In this document: in pieces, positions 17,035-25,164 of the stretch | How the letters are laid out: every line of letters starts with the position of its first letter | Position numbering within the stretch: position 1 is the stretch's first letter | Source of the DNA: Acidobacteriota bacterium | GTDB taxonomy: Bacteria; Acidobacteriota; Terriglobia; 20CM-2-55-15 | DNA length: 35,344 bases | Reading direction: 5' to 3' | Assembly: GCA_022821145.1 (NCBI GenBank) | Contig: JAJEEE010000088.1 | Location: forward strand, 1 to 35,344 | Made by a program: the position numbers and the translations under genes | Notes under the pieces: generated by a model | What the model saw: the letters and a program-made list of their open reading frames with translations, nothing else | Databases searched by the model: none | Told to the model about the DNA's origin: nothing

Positions 17035-17751
17035 TTACTGCGCGGCCGGCTCCGGCTCGCGCGACGAATAGGCCGTCAATGTCCGGATGAATTCCCCGGC
17101 CGTCGGCGGAACGGCGACCGTCCCGTCCAGGAGCAGGGTCTCGGCGGATACGCCGTAGCCGTACAGGCTGGCGTTGGCCTCGTCGTCGGGACGGAGCACG
17201 GCGCCGTCCAGCGCGATGCCGGCGAACAGACCCCGGCTCCGGGCGTAGGTGAGGATCTCGGCCCGCAGCGTCGCGCTCGTCGCCGCCGACATGGACCGCC
17301 CCACCGGGCCGGCCGACGCCGACGCGTCGGCGCCCAGCGTCAGTTCGTCGCTCAACAGGTGCCGCATGCTCTCCGGGGTCATGAACAGCATCAGAACGTC
17401 GGTCGACTGCCCGCCGATCTGGAAACCGAAGCTGCCGCCGCCCAGCGACAACATGGAGGGGGACCCCCAGGGACCCTCACCGCCCTGGGTCCGGCACACG
17501 ACCAGGCCGCGGCCGTATTGCCCGCCGAAGCCGAAGGCCGCGCGAACGACGCCCGGAATGACGCCCACGCACTCCGCCCCCTCCAGAAGGGATTGGGGAA
17601 TTCCCCCGTCCGGCGCGTTGACGAGTTCCTCCAGCAGCTTCGTGGATTCCCAGAAACGGTCCGCCACCTTGTCCTCGAGCTGCCCCAGCGCCGGCGCCGC
17701 CACCAGAACGGCCAGCGCCGGCGACGCCATCCAACGAGTCCGATACCGCAT
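17035..17751 (-). CDS. SYLF (Ysc84/DUF500) domain protein, exported
   Basis: 238 residues with an N-terminal signal sequence ('MASPALAVLVAAPALG', cleavage near residue 23). The rest is one SYLF/Ysc84 domain: 'GGIPQSLLEGAECVGVIPGVV', 'GFGGQYGRGLVVCR', 'SFGFQIGGQSTDVLMLF' and a C-terminal 'NASLYGYGVSAETLLLDG'. SYLF domains bind phosphoinositides and lipids in eukaryotes. Bacterial members are periplasmic or outer-membrane associated and largely uncharacterised. A strong Shine-Dalgarno (GGAGGAGG) lies about 5 nt upstream of the ATG. It precedes ygfZ on the same strand. Confidence 0.87.
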   Translation of the reverse strand: MRYRTRWMASPALAVLVAAPALGQLEDKVADRFWESTKLLEELVNAPDGGIPQSLLEGAECVGVIPGVVRAAFGFGGQYGRGLVVCRTQGGEGPWGSPSMLSLGGGSFGFQIGGQSTDVLMLFMTPESMRHLLSDELTLGADASASAGPVGRSMSAATSATLRAEILTYARSRGLFAGIALDGAVLRPDDEANASLYGYGVSAETLLLDGTVAVPPTAGEFIRTLTAYSSREPEPAAQ

Positions 17752-17894
17752 CCCGCCTCCTCCGAGCCGTCCGGAACGCGGAGTCGCGCCCGCCGTTCCG
17801 TCCAGACTACAGTTTTTGACGTCTACACTTTATTGGCGTCACACGACAAGTCAGGTCCCGTCGAAGCCGTCCTTACGCTCCGAGGAGGGGTCCG

Positions 17895-18272
17895 TCATCG
17901 GCTCTCCCGGCGACCGCGTTCCTGCCGCATGACGCGCTGCGGCGCATGAAGAAGGGACCCCAGGGCTTTCGTCACCGCCTCGCTGTCTCGTTTCGACAAC
18001 GTGCCGAGCTTTCGGACGATGAGAGCGTCGTCCAGCGTGAACAGCTTGAAGCGGACCTTGCAGGCAACGTTGAGGGCGGCTTGCCGCCAGTCCCGGACGA
18101 TCACGTCGCTCGGCCACGCGCTCACGGCGGAGGTGATCATGGCCAGGATCGACTGTTCGTGAACGCCGTTGAACTCGGCCGATGAAACGATCACGGCCGG
18201 CCGCCGCTTGACGGCCCGCCGGTCCGCGAACGGAAACGGGACGACGACCACGTCGAGGGGCCTATAGGTCAC
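17895..18272 (-). CDS. mazF: MazF/PemK-type toxin (putative mRNA endoribonuclease)
   Basis: 125 residues of the CcdB/MazF fold. The N-terminus 'GDVVVVPFPFAD'-like segment (here 'LDVVVVPFPFADRRAVKRRPAVIVSS') carries the conserved R-P-A-V-I-V core. 'ILAMITSAV' and the loop after it also fit. Such toxins cut mRNA unless bound by the antitoxin. The start overlaps the antitoxin stop by 11 nt. The protein has a slightly long, basic C-terminal tail ('RQERGRRESR'), which may be recent sequence drift. Confidence 0.82.
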   Translation of the reverse strand: MTYRPLDVVVVPFPFADRRAVKRRPAVIVSSAEFNGVHEQSILAMITSAVSAWPSDVIVRDWRQAALNVACKVRFKLFTLDDALIVRKLGTLSKRDSEAVTKALGSLLHAPQRVMRQERGRRESR

Positions 18273-18486
18273 GCCACGCTTCCTCGTCCTCGGGGGAGAC
18301 CCACTCGCTCATGACCTTGGAGAGCCCTCGCAAGTATTCGTCCCGATCCGGCGTCACCTTGCGAATCAACAGGTGGTCGCCCTCGACCTCGAATGCGATG
18401 ACATCCCCGACGTCCAGGTTCGCCGCCTCCCGGACGCGCTTCGGAATCGTCGTCTGTCCACGCGCCGTGATCTTCGCAAGCTCCAT
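18262..18486 (-). CDS. mazE: MazE/AbrB-family antitoxin
   Basis: 74 residues. The SpoVT/AbrB swapped-hairpin DNA-binding domain is clear: 'AKITARGQTTIPKRVREA' and 'DVGDVIAFEVEGD' at residues 4-40. It is followed by an acidic C-terminal tail ('SEWVSPEDEEAW') of the type that wraps the toxin. It probably represses its own promoter through the inverted repeat at 18501-18525. It is the first gene of the mazEF pair. Confidence 0.85.
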   Translation of the reverse strand: MELAKITARGQTTIPKRVREAANLDVGDVIAFEVEGDHLLIRKVTPDRDEYLRGLSKVMSEWVSPEDEEAWRDL

Positions 18487-18500
18487 TTTTCTTATTTCAC

Positions 18501-18525
18501 TACTATTCTGACTTTATGAATAGTA
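18501..18525 (-). promoter_or_regulatory. Inverted repeat upstream of mazEF, probable autoregulatory operator
   Basis: TACTATTC (18501-18508) and GAATAGTA (18518-18525), a perfect 8 bp inverted repeat with 9 nt between, 15 bp upstream of the mazE start. The patch is far more AT-rich than its surroundings. Antitoxins of this family bind such palindromes. Confidence 0.5.
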
Positions 18526-18557
18526 AGACTGAACGCTCCTGAACGCAAACGCCCGCC

Positions 18558-18583
18558 GCCGACGCCGATCCGTCGGAGTCGGC
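18558..18583 (-). terminator. GC-rich hairpin after the lipid-modification operon
   Basis: GCCGAC (18558-18563) pairs with GTCGGC (18578-18583), with inner CCGA/TCGG pairs around a TCCG loop. It lies about 45 bp beyond the stop of the DUF1295 gene. There is no clear U-run, so its role as a terminator is tentative. Confidence 0.25.
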
Positions 18584-18628
18584 CGGCGCCGCGACCGCGC
18601 GACCGATTCACGGACGCCCGTGCGCGGC

Positions 18629-19399
18629 TCAACGGAATGGCCAGGGCACGAGGCGCGGCGTCGTTCCGACGTAGCGCCTGTAGGCGGGATCGCCGCCCCA
18701 CTTCTCCTCGGCCCGCCGCTCGAGCGGCGGTATGCCGGTTACGCGGAGCAGCAGGAAGGTCAGCGCCAGGGGCCCGGCGACGGTGAGCCATGCCCAACCC
18801 GTGAAGGCGGGAGCGGCATAGGCGAAGATCCCCCACCAGCACAACAGCTCGCCGAAGTAGTTGGGGTGCCGGCTGTACCGCCACAGACCGGTGTCGGTCC
18901 ATCCGCGGCCGGTCCCCGGACGCATCTTGTGACGGAACTTCTGGATATCGGCGACGGTCTCGATCGTCCATCCGGCCGCCCACACCGCGGCCGCCGCCGC
19001 CATGGTCCAGCGCCATCCCCCGGGATTCGCGAACCATGCCGTCACCGGCAGCATGATCACCCAGACCGCCACGCCCTGGAAGAACCAGAACCGCGCGAAC
19101 TTCAGGAAGTCCTCGCGGATCCCGTCGAAGCGCGTGTCGCGGCCGATGCGCGCGATCCTGTAGACGAGATACGCCGCGAGCCGTACGCCCCACAACACCA
19201 CCATCGCCGCCATCGCCGCCTGGGCGGGATCCCGGGGATCGTTTCGAATCAGAAAGAGCAGCGCCAGGACCACGAACGTCAAGCCGTAGGAAAGGTCGGT
19301 GACCTTGTCGGTCCGGAGAGACGCCGCGAACGTGAAGAACACGGCCTGAATCGCCAGGCTGATCCCGAGCGCTCCGACGACGTGGACGGCGTCGTTCAT
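18629..19399 (-). CDS. DUF1295 membrane protein (steroid 5-alpha-reductase-like fold)
   Basis: 256 residues, six or seven hydrophobic segments. The signature 'TGLWRYSRHPNYFGELLCWWGIF' (read as 'WRYSRHPNYFGE') is that of DUF1295/isoprenylcysteine methyltransferase-like and steroid 5-alpha-reductase-like membrane enzymes, with 'VTGIPPLERRAEEKWG' and 'PRLVPWPF' at the C-terminus. Family members act on lipid or steroid substrates using NADPH or SAM; the exact reaction is unknown. It is the last gene of the B12-regulator operon, 7 bp after the small membrane protein. DUF1295 genes are known companions of LitR-linked lipid genes, which supports a role in membrane-lipid change. Confidence 0.88.
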   Translation of the reverse strand: MNDAVHVVGALGISLAIQAVFFTFAASLRTDKVTDLSYGLTFVVLALLFLIRNDPRDPAQAAMAAMVVLWGVRLAAYLVYRIARIGRDTRFDGIREDFLKFARFWFFQGVAVWVIMLPVTAWFANPGGWRWTMAAAAAVWAAGWTIETVADIQKFRHKMRPGTGRGWTDTGLWRYSRHPNYFGELLCWWGIFAYAAPAFTGWAWLTVAGPLALTFLLLRVTGIPPLERRAEEKWGGDPAYRRYVGTTPRLVPWPFR

Positions 19400-19406
19400 T
19401 TCGGCG

Positions 19407-19676
19407 TCACCCGCCTCCGGACAGCCCGAGGATCAGGACCAGCAGCGCGAAGTAGATCACGAGATAGATCCGGTAACGTCGCGCCATCCGGCGCTCTCCG
19501 TCGCTCGTGAAGTAGCGGTTCGAGAACAAGGCCGCCAGGTCGCGTCCGAACCACGGCAGCACGTTGATCGTCCATCGGTCGGTCCGGTAGATCGTGGCGC
19601 GCCAGCGATACCGCATTCGCCACAGCGGTATGCCGTAGGCCAGGAAGATGACGATCAGCACGGTTCTCGGACTCAC
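19407..19676 (-). CDS. Small two-helix membrane protein of unknown function
   Basis: 89 residues starting at a GTG. Two hydrophobic segments (about 5-20 and 68-86) flank a basic, aromatic central part ('WRMRYRWRATIYRTDRW', 'SDGERRMARRYRIY'). I do not recognise the family. It sits between the B12-binding regulator (9 bp gap) and the DUF1295 gene (7 bp gap), so it is cotranscribed with the lipid-modifying genes and likely acts in the inner membrane with them. The tight spacing on both sides and the clean membrane pattern argue that it is real. Confidence 0.65.
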   Translation of the reverse strand: MSPRTVLIVIFLAYGIPLWRMRYRWRATIYRTDRWTINVLPWFGRDLAALFSNRYFTSDGERRMARRYRIYLVIYFALLVLILGLSGGG

Positions 19677-19685
19677 CGTTCGCGT

Positions 19686-20633
19686 TCACGACGACGGCCC
19701 GCCCGGCCGCGTCCGTATTTCCGCCGCGATCGCGAGCGCGGTCTCCGGCGCCGACCGGCCGGGATGAATCAGTCGCAACCGTTCGGGATCGGACCGGCCC
19801 CGGGCGGACGGAACCCCCTGTCCCCCGACGAAGAACCGCATCGTCGGCGCGGCGCCCTCGACCAGCGCTCGAAGCCCGGCCCGTTGCTTCCGGTAGACGC
19901 TCGGGACCGTCACCGACAGGAGCACGGCGTCGGGCGCGGTCACCGAGCAGGCGTGACGGCACGCCTCCAGCGGCAGGTTGCATCCCAGATACAGCACGCG
20001 CACGCCCACCCGGCTCACGAAATAGGAAATCATCAGAATGCCCAGCTCGTGGTCCTCGCCCGGAAGGCAGGCCGCGATCACGACCGGGCGCGGCGTGCGG
20101 GGCTCGGCGGACTCGATGAGCTTGACGACCCGTTGCCTGAAGACCGACGTGATGAGGTGTTCCGCCGCCACCGAACAGGCGCCCATCTCCCATAGACGGC
20201 CGATCTCGTGGGCCACGGGCTCGATCACCTGCTCGACGACCATCTCCGGGGACGAGGCCGCGGCCATGGCGTCCAACCCTCGGTCGATGCGGCCCGAATC
20301 CAGCGCGAGGGCCGCCTCGACCAGCTCCGTCCGGACCGTCTCCAAGAGCGGCGCCTCCTGTCCGGCCTCCGGGGTCCGGGCCTTCTCACGCGCGTCTCCG
20401 AGCAGGCGCCGACGCCCGAGGGCCGCGATTTCTCCGATCGCCCGGCCCTCGTCCAACAAGGCGCGGACCCGCTCGAGCACCTTGAGGTCGTCGTCCGTGT
20501 AGTTCCGTTGCCCCCCGGGTCCCCGCCCGGGCTCGAGCAGTCCGAACCGGCGCTCCCACGCGCGCAGTCGCACCGGGGAAAAACCGGTCAGGCGCGCAAT
20601 CGTCCCCATCCTGTACGGTCCGTTCTCGGCCAC
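19686..20633 (-). CDS. litR: CarH/LitR-type B12-dependent photoreceptor transcriptional regulator (MerR family)
   Basis: 315 residues. An N-terminal MerR winged helix ('GTIARLTGFSPVRLRAWERRFGL', about 10-75) is followed by a four-helix bundle and a Rossmann-type cobalamin domain. The bundle has the W-x9-EH signature of CarH light sensors (W148, E158, H159). The cobalamin domain has 'GEDHELG' with the lower-ligand histidine H195, then 'RVLYLGCNLP' and a 'LLSVT' strand. Known CarH/LitR proteins bind adenosylcobalamin in the dark, tetramerise and repress; light breaks the Co-C bond and releases DNA. The GTG at 20633 has GGAGGCGGAG just upstream; an open frame to 20750 overlaps the preceding methyltransferase gene. 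As fifth gene of the operon it probably represses its own promoter at 25099-25131. Confidence 0.92.
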   Translation of the reverse strand: MAENGPYRMGTIARLTGFSPVRLRAWERRFGLLEPGRGPGGQRNYTDDDLKVLERVRALLDEGRAIGEIAALGRRRLLGDAREKARTPEAGQEAPLLETVRTELVEAALALDSGRIDRGLDAMAAASSPEMVVEQVIEPVAHEIGRLWEMGACSVAAEHLITSVFRQRVVKLIESAEPRTPRPVVIAACLPGEDHELGILMISYFVSRVGVRVLYLGCNLPLEACRHACSVTAPDAVLLSVTVPSVYRKQRAGLRALVEGAAPTMRFFVGGQGVPSARGRSDPERLRLIHPGRSAPETALAIAAEIRTRPGGPSS

Positions 20634-20667
20634 CGAACTCCGCCTCCGTTTTCCGACCCCGCGCGGC

Positions 20668-21735
20668 CTAGCCGCCCACGGTTCGGCGTCGATCGAGCCT
20701 CGACGGCTCGAACAGGTATTGGGCCACGCCCCACTCGGCGCCGCCGTCATAACCCCACATCTCCGAGCAGGCCATGTAGAACAGCCTCCGGCGCCGGAAC
20801 CGGCGGCCGGCCTCGCCCGGCGTGCAGGACCGCGCGAACGTCTCGATCAGCGCCTCCCGGTTGGACGCCATGTTTTCGAGCCAGGCCTCGGCCGTCCGAC
20901 GATAGTGGGTCCCGTCCCACCACCACTGGTCGACCAACGTCACGTCGTCCTGGAACCGCGGCAGCAGATCTCGCGACGGCATGAGCCCGCCGGTGAAGAA
21001 GTTGCGCGCCATCCAGTTCGCCGCGCCCTCGGTCTCGAACGTGTAGGAGTGGCGGCGATGGGCAAAGACGTGGACGAACAGGCGGCCGCCGTCTGCGAGC
21101 CATCCCGCGACCGCTTTCAGCAGCCGGCGGTAGTTCCGCATGTGCTCGAACATCTCCACGGAGAGGATACGGTCGAACCGGTCGGCCGTTTCGAAGTCGT
21201 TCATGTCCGCGGTGATCACGCCGACGTTGTCGAGACCGCGGCGGCGCGCCCGCGCCTCGATGAACGATCGTTGGCCGTCCGAGTTCGACATCGCAGTGAT
21301 TCGCGCGCCGGGATAGGCCTCGGCCATCCACAGCGACAACGCGCCCCAGCCGCACCCCAGGTCCAGAATATTCATGCCGTCGGACACGCCGGCGCGACGG
21401 CACGTTTCCCGAAGCGCGGCGTCTTCGGCTTCCGCCAGGGTCCGGACCGAATCCGGCCAGTAACCGCAACTGTACTTGAGGCGCGGACCGAGCGTGTGGA
21501 CGAACACCTCGGCGGGCACCTCGTAATGCTGGGCCTTGGCCTCGCCGGCGTGGGGCGCGATCGGACCCCGGCTCAGCCGGCGCACCATGGCGTCGACGCC
21601 GTTGCCGGGCCCTTCGGAGCGGACCTGGTCCAGCCGCTGCCGGCACAGCCGGCGGATTCCGCGGCGCACCAACGCCTCGGGCGCCCAGCCCCGCTCGGCC
21701 GCGGTGAGCGCGGCGCCCACGAGGAGATCCCTCAC
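20668..21735 (-). CDS. Cfa-family SAM-dependent methyltransferase (second copy)
   Basis: 355 residues, coclaurine-N-methyltransferase/Cfa-type class I methyltransferase. The AHYEVP (substrate) segment, 'LKYSCGYW' with the conserved Cys, SAM-binding 'ILDLGCGWGALSLWMAE' and 'SVEMFEHMRNY' (E197, acidic bicarbonate/catalytic position) are present, and 'LFVHVFAH' keeps a His at the equivalent bicarbonate site. This group includes fatty-acid and N-methyltransferases. R. palustris FufM, which adds a methyl to furan fatty acids, is one possible comparison that I cannot confirm. The GTG start overlaps the upstream cfa stop (GTGA at 21732-21735), so the pair is translationally coupled; litR follows after 34 bp. 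Confidence 0.88.
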   Translation of the reverse strand: MRDLLVGAALTAAERGWAPEALVRRGIRRLCRQRLDQVRSEGPGNGVDAMVRRLSRGPIAPHAGEAKAQHYEVPAEVFVHTLGPRLKYSCGYWPDSVRTLAEAEDAALRETCRRAGVSDGMNILDLGCGWGALSLWMAEAYPGARITAMSNSDGQRSFIEARARRRGLDNVGVITADMNDFETADRFDRILSVEMFEHMRNYRRLLKAVAGWLADGGRLFVHVFAHRRHSYTFETEGAANWMARNFFTGGLMPSRDLLPRFQDDVTLVDQWWWDGTHYRRTAEAWLENMASNREALIETFARSCTPGEAGRRFRRRRLFYMACSEMWGYDGGAEWGVAQYLFEPSRLDRRRTVGG

Positions 21736-23045
21736 CGCCGCTCCCCGACGAGGCGCTCCCCGGCGGCGGCCTCCCCACCGATGTGGCCGAGCATGGAAGG
21801 GTGCCGTTGTTGGGAACGGCCCAGCAGCAACTGAACGTCTCCGACGATTCGTTCCTCGAAACCCGCTTCGCAGTAGCACAGGTAGTACCGCCACAGCCGG
21901 ATGAAGCGTTCATCGAAGCCGAGGGCCCGCGCGCGGCCCGCGTTCTCGAGGAAACGCCGGCGCCAGCGCCGCAGGGTGCTCGCGTAGTGGGGACCGATGT
22001 CCTCGAGGTGGAGGATGCTGAAATCCGTCGTTCGCGCGAGCGCCCGCGATATCCGGCCCAGCGACGTCAGGCAGCTCCCCGGAAAGATATAGCGGCGGAT
22101 CACGTCCACCGAACGGCGCGAGCTCTCGTACCGGTATTCGGGTGTGACGATCGCCTGCAACAGCATCAGGCCGTCCGGCTTCAACAGGCGCGCGCACTGC
22201 TGGAAGTACGTGTCCACGTACCGGTGCCCCACGGCCTCGATCATCTCCACCGAGGCCAGCTTGTCGTAACGGCCGTCCAGATCCCGATAGTCACTGAGCA
22301 GGATCTCGACGCGGCCGTCGAGGCCGGCTTCCCGGACACGCCGCGTCGCATACGCGTGCTGCTCGTTCGATATCGTCGCCGCGGTGACCCGGCAGCCGTA
22401 TTCGCGCGCGGCGTGAATGGCCAGCCCGCCCCAACCCGCGCCGATGTCGAGCAGATGGTCCGACTCGCCGAGCCGGAGCTTTCGGCAGACGCGCTCCATC
22501 TTGGCCACGGAGGCGTCCTCCATCGTCTGCGCCGGATGCTGGAAGATCCCCGCGGAATAGTTCATCGTCGGATCCAGAAACAGCTCGAAGAAGTCGTTGC
22601 CGAGATCGTAGTGGGCGTGGATGTTGCGGACGCTGCCCCGGGGCGTGTTCGCGCGCATCGCGTGCAGCGCCCGGGCCGGCAGCGAACGGAGGGCGGCCCA
22701 TCCCCGATCCATCGAATCGGCCAACTGAAGGTTGCGCGCGAGCAGGCGCAGGGTCGCCGTGAGGTCGTCCGCCGACCATCCGCCGTCCATGAACGACTCG
22801 GCGGCGCCCAGTCCGCCGCCGAAGAGCACGCGGCGGTAGAAGTCCGCGCCGTGAACCTCGACGCGCGCCGCCGGCGCATGGCCCGTCCCCAGCTCGACGG
22901 TCGCCGTCCGGTCCGCAAGCGTCAACCGGCCCGCGCGCATCCGGCCGAGTCGTCCCAGGACCCGGCGGCGGGCAAGCTGCTCCAGAGGGGACGCGCCGGT
23001 CGCCGGGCCGAGCGTCCGGACGCCGCCCGTCGATGCGTCGTTCAC
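21732..23045 (-). CDS. cfa: Cyclopropane-fatty-acyl-phospholipid synthase-family enzyme (first copy)
   Basis: 437 residues. An N-terminal lipid-binding domain precedes the SAM domain ('[15 protein letters not shown]', '[16 protein letters not shown]'). The active-site acid is E270 ('EMIEAVGH'). Compared with E. coli Cfa, the bicarbonate-site His is Gln here (Q297 in 'LLQAI', 27 residues after E270, as in E. coli 239 to 266). The Cys of 'YSCAYW' is replaced ('YSAGIF', A165). The late Cys of '[10 protein letters not shown]' is kept. It transfers a methylene or methyl to phospholipid-bound unsaturated chains at the membrane; the changed residues hint at methylation rather than plain cyclopropanation. 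The GTG overlaps the DUF1365 stop (GTGA at 23042-23045). Confidence 0.9.
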   Translation of the reverse strand: MNDASTGGVRTLGPATGASPLEQLARRRVLGRLGRMRAGRLTLADRTATVELGTGHAPAARVEVHGADFYRRVLFGGGLGAAESFMDGGWSADDLTATLRLLARNLQLADSMDRGWAALRSLPARALHAMRANTPRGSVRNIHAHYDLGNDFFELFLDPTMNYSAGIFQHPAQTMEDASVAKMERVCRKLRLGESDHLLDIGAGWGGLAIHAAREYGCRVTAATISNEQHAYATRRVREAGLDGRVEILLSDYRDLDGRYDKLASVEMIEAVGHRYVDTYFQQCARLLKPDGLMLLQAIVTPEYRYESSRRSVDVIRRYIFPGSCLTSLGRISRALARTTDFSILHLEDIGPHYASTLRRWRRRFLENAGRARALGFDERFIRLWRYYLCYCEAGFEERIVGDVQLLLGRSQQRHPSMLGHIGGEAAAGERLVGERR

Positions 23046-23812
23046 GGCGTCGAGCCCCCGGCGGTCTTCCGGTACCGGGGATGCGGATGGAACGGCGCGC
23101 GCTTCATCCAGAGCCGGAACGCCTGCCAATAGATGCCCGCCAGCACCTTCAGCGTGACGAAGGGGTAGGAAACCAGTACGCGCGTCAGCGACGCGGTCGA
23201 GATCGGGACCCGCTCCAGCGTCAGGCGCGCGTCGAAGATGGGCTCGCCCGCGCTCCAGTTCTCCATGCAGACGTCGAGCCGGCGTCCCGGAACGCCGAAC
23301 CGCCAGCGGTATTCCAGGTCCATGCCCATGAACGGCGAAACATGGAAACGCTTCCGGAAGCGATGCCGCCGGTCCGCAGCCCCGTCGTCGCGGACGTCCA
23401 CGACATAGCAGAACCGTTCGTCCCACGGCGTGTTGTTGATCTCGGCCACGACGAACTCCAGCCGCGACCCGCACGGGGCGAAACAGTAGTAGAAGCTGAC
23501 CGGGTTCATGCAATACCCGAAGTAGCGCAAGTGCGTCAGCAGCCGAATCGGACCCCGGGGACGGATCCCGCACTCCGACTCGACCCGGTCGCGCACCGAC
23601 TCGGCCAGGGGCGTTCCGGGATCTCCGAGATGATCGGAACGCCGGAACCGGGCCGGCGCGGCGCGGCGCGCGGACCACAGCCAGCGACCGCGGAACACGC
23701 GGTCCAACTCGTCGAGATCGAGATACATCTGGAAGAAGCGGTACCGGAACGCGTGCCGAACGGGGCGTCTGCGGACGTGGCGGACCGCGCCTTCGTAGAT
23801 GCAACTGTTCAC
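23042..23812 (-). CDS. DUF1365-family protein
   Basis: 256 residues, recognised from '[22 protein letters not shown]' (start), '[18 protein letters not shown]' and '[15 protein letters not shown]', all typical of DUF1365. The function is unknown, but the family almost always neighbours an FAD amine-oxidase-type gene and a cfa gene, as here. The GTG at 23812 overlaps the upstream stop (GTGA at 23809-23812), and a GGAGG lies a few bases before it. The frame is open far upstream but there it is antisense or shifted relative to the FAD enzyme. Confidence 0.9.
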   Translation of the reverse strand: MNSCIYEGAVRHVRRRPVRHAFRYRFFQMYLDLDELDRVFRGRWLWSARRAAPARFRRSDHLGDPGTPLAESVRDRVESECGIRPRGPIRLLTHLRYFGYCMNPVSFYYCFAPCGSRLEFVVAEINNTPWDERFCYVVDVRDDGAADRRHRFRKRFHVSPFMGMDLEYRWRFGVPGRRLDVCMENWSAGEPIFDARLTLERVPISTASLTRVLVSYPFVTLKVLAGIYWQAFRLWMKRAPFHPHPRYRKTAGGSTP

Positions 23813-25059
23813 GCCGCCCGCCTCCGGCCGAGCGCCTCGGCCACGGCCATGCCCGAGCGCACGCCGTCCTCGTGAAACCCGTAACCCCAGTACGCGCCGC
23901 AGAACGATGTCCGGCGCGCGTCCACCAACTCGGCGTGCCGGGCCTGCGCCGCCGACCGCCCCGGCGTGAACACCGGGTGAGTGAAGCGGAACCGCGCGAT
24001 CACCTTCTCGCTGGACACGCCGTCCGCGTCGTTGAGCGTGACGATGAAGACGCGCGGGCCGTCCAGACCCTGCAGGCGGCTCATGTTGTAGGAGACGCGC
24101 ACCGCGGCGGGGTCGAACGCGGGAACGTGGCAGTTCCACGAGGCCCAAGCGCGGCGCCGGCGGGGGAGCACCCGCGTGTCGGTGTGCAGGACGGCGTCGT
24201 TGGGCTGGTACGGGAACGCCGACAGCACCTCGGCCTCCGACGGGTGCGGGTCCGCCAGAAGCCCGAGCGCCTGATCGGCGTGACAGGCCAGGACGACGTG
24301 ATCGAACCGCTCCCGGCGCCCCGCGGCGTCCCATACGTCGACGCGGTCGGCGAAGCGGCGAATCCGGACGGCGCGCCGCCCGGTGCGGATACGGTCCCGG
24401 AACCCGGCCGTCATCGCCTCGACGTAACGCCGCGACCCGCCCTCGACGACGCGCCAGACCGGCTGCCCGCGTACCTGCAGCATGTGGTGGTTGCCCAGGA
24501 AGTCGACGACGAAACGTATCGGGAAGCTCCGAAACGTTCCCGGCGGACAGGACCACAGAGCCGCGCCCAGGGGCGCGAGGTAGTGATCGAGGAACTCGCG
24601 CCCGAATCCGCGGCCCTGGACGTAGTCGGCGACCGTGGTCTCGTCGCCGCGCACGCCGTCCAGCGCCGGCGCTTCCCTGTGGAACCGCAGGATGTCCATC
24701 CACATCCGGTGAAAACGCGGCCGCAACACGTTCCGCCGCTGCGCGAAGAACGCGCCCAGGGACGCGCTGGCGTACTCCAGGCCGCTGGGATCGTGCCGGA
24801 CGCTGAAGCTCATGGTCGTGGGGCGGGATGGGACGCCCAGATCCGCCAGCAGGCGCGCGAAGCGGGGATAGTGCGTCTCGTTGAAGACGACGAAACCCGT
24901 GTCCACGTGGTAGACGCGCCCGTCCATGGCGACGCGGACGGTACGCGCGTGCCCGCCCGTCCTCGTTGCCGATTCCAGGACGGTGACCGCGTGCCGGGGG
25001 TGGAGGTGGTAGGCGGCCGTGAGACCGGAAATTCCCGAACCGACGATGGCGATCTTCAT
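23809..25059 (-). CDS. FAD-dependent amine-oxidase-type oxidoreductase (lipid-modification operon)
   Basis: 416 residues from the ATG at 25059. A Rossmann dinucleotide fold opens the protein ('[17 protein letters not shown]', then 'GGHARTV'); the amine-oxidase/desaturase signature continues with '[16 protein letters not shown]'. This FAD group is related to phytoene-desaturase-like enzymes and is the regular first gene of DUF1365-cfa-litR clusters. In Rhodobacter sphaeroides, furan fatty acid genes of this type are reported (UfaD desaturase, UfaO); which role applies here cannot be read. A GTG at 25083 is also in frame, but GAGGA lies 9 nt before the ATG. It is the first gene after the operator. 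Confidence 0.9.
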   Translation of the reverse strand: MKIAIVGSGISGLTAAYHLHPRHAVTVLESATRTGGHARTVRVAMDGRVYHVDTGFVVFNETHYPRFARLLADLGVPSRPTTMSFSVRHDPSGLEYASASLGAFFAQRRNVLRPRFHRMWMDILRFHREAPALDGVRGDETTVADYVQGRGFGREFLDHYLAPLGAALWSCPPGTFRSFPIRFVVDFLGNHHMLQVRGQPVWRVVEGGSRRYVEAMTAGFRDRIRTGRRAVRIRRFADRVDVWDAAGRRERFDHVVLACHADQALGLLADPHPSEAEVLSAFPYQPNDAVLHTDTRVLPRRRRAWASWNCHVPAFDPAAVRVSYNMSRLQGLDGPRVFIVTLNDADGVSSEKVIARFRFTHPVFTPGRSAAQARHAELVDARRTSFCGAYWGYGFHEDGVRSGMAVAEALGRRRAA

Positions 25060-25098
25060 GGTCCGTCGTCCTCGCGCGCACACCGGAACAACGGAACG

Positions 25099-25131
25099 AA
25101 TGTATAACTATTGTCTATATATTGTCAATGT
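25099..25131 (-). promoter_or_regulatory. CarH/LitR-type operator: three tandem 11-bp direct repeats over a sigma70 promoter
   Basis: On the minus strand ACATTGACAAT (25131-25121), ATATAGACAAT (25120-25110) and AGTTATACATT (25109-25099) lie end to end without spacing. Common pattern is A-n-W-T-n-K-A-C-A-W-T. The first repeat holds TTGACA (-35, 25128-25123) and the third TATACA (-10, 25106-25101), with a 16 bp spacer. Known CarH tetramers place MerR domains on 11-bp direct repeats covering the -35. It is about 40 bp upstream of the first operon gene. Confidence 0.75.
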
Positions 25132-25164
25132 ATGAACGCGGTTCGGACACGGAGGTTGGGGCGC

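Noticed and set aside
20634-20750. Longer N-terminus of the CarH/LitR protein
   Set aside because: It would overlap the preceding methyltransferase gene and precede the MerR domain with unrelated sequence; the GTG at 20633 has a good Shine-Dalgarno.
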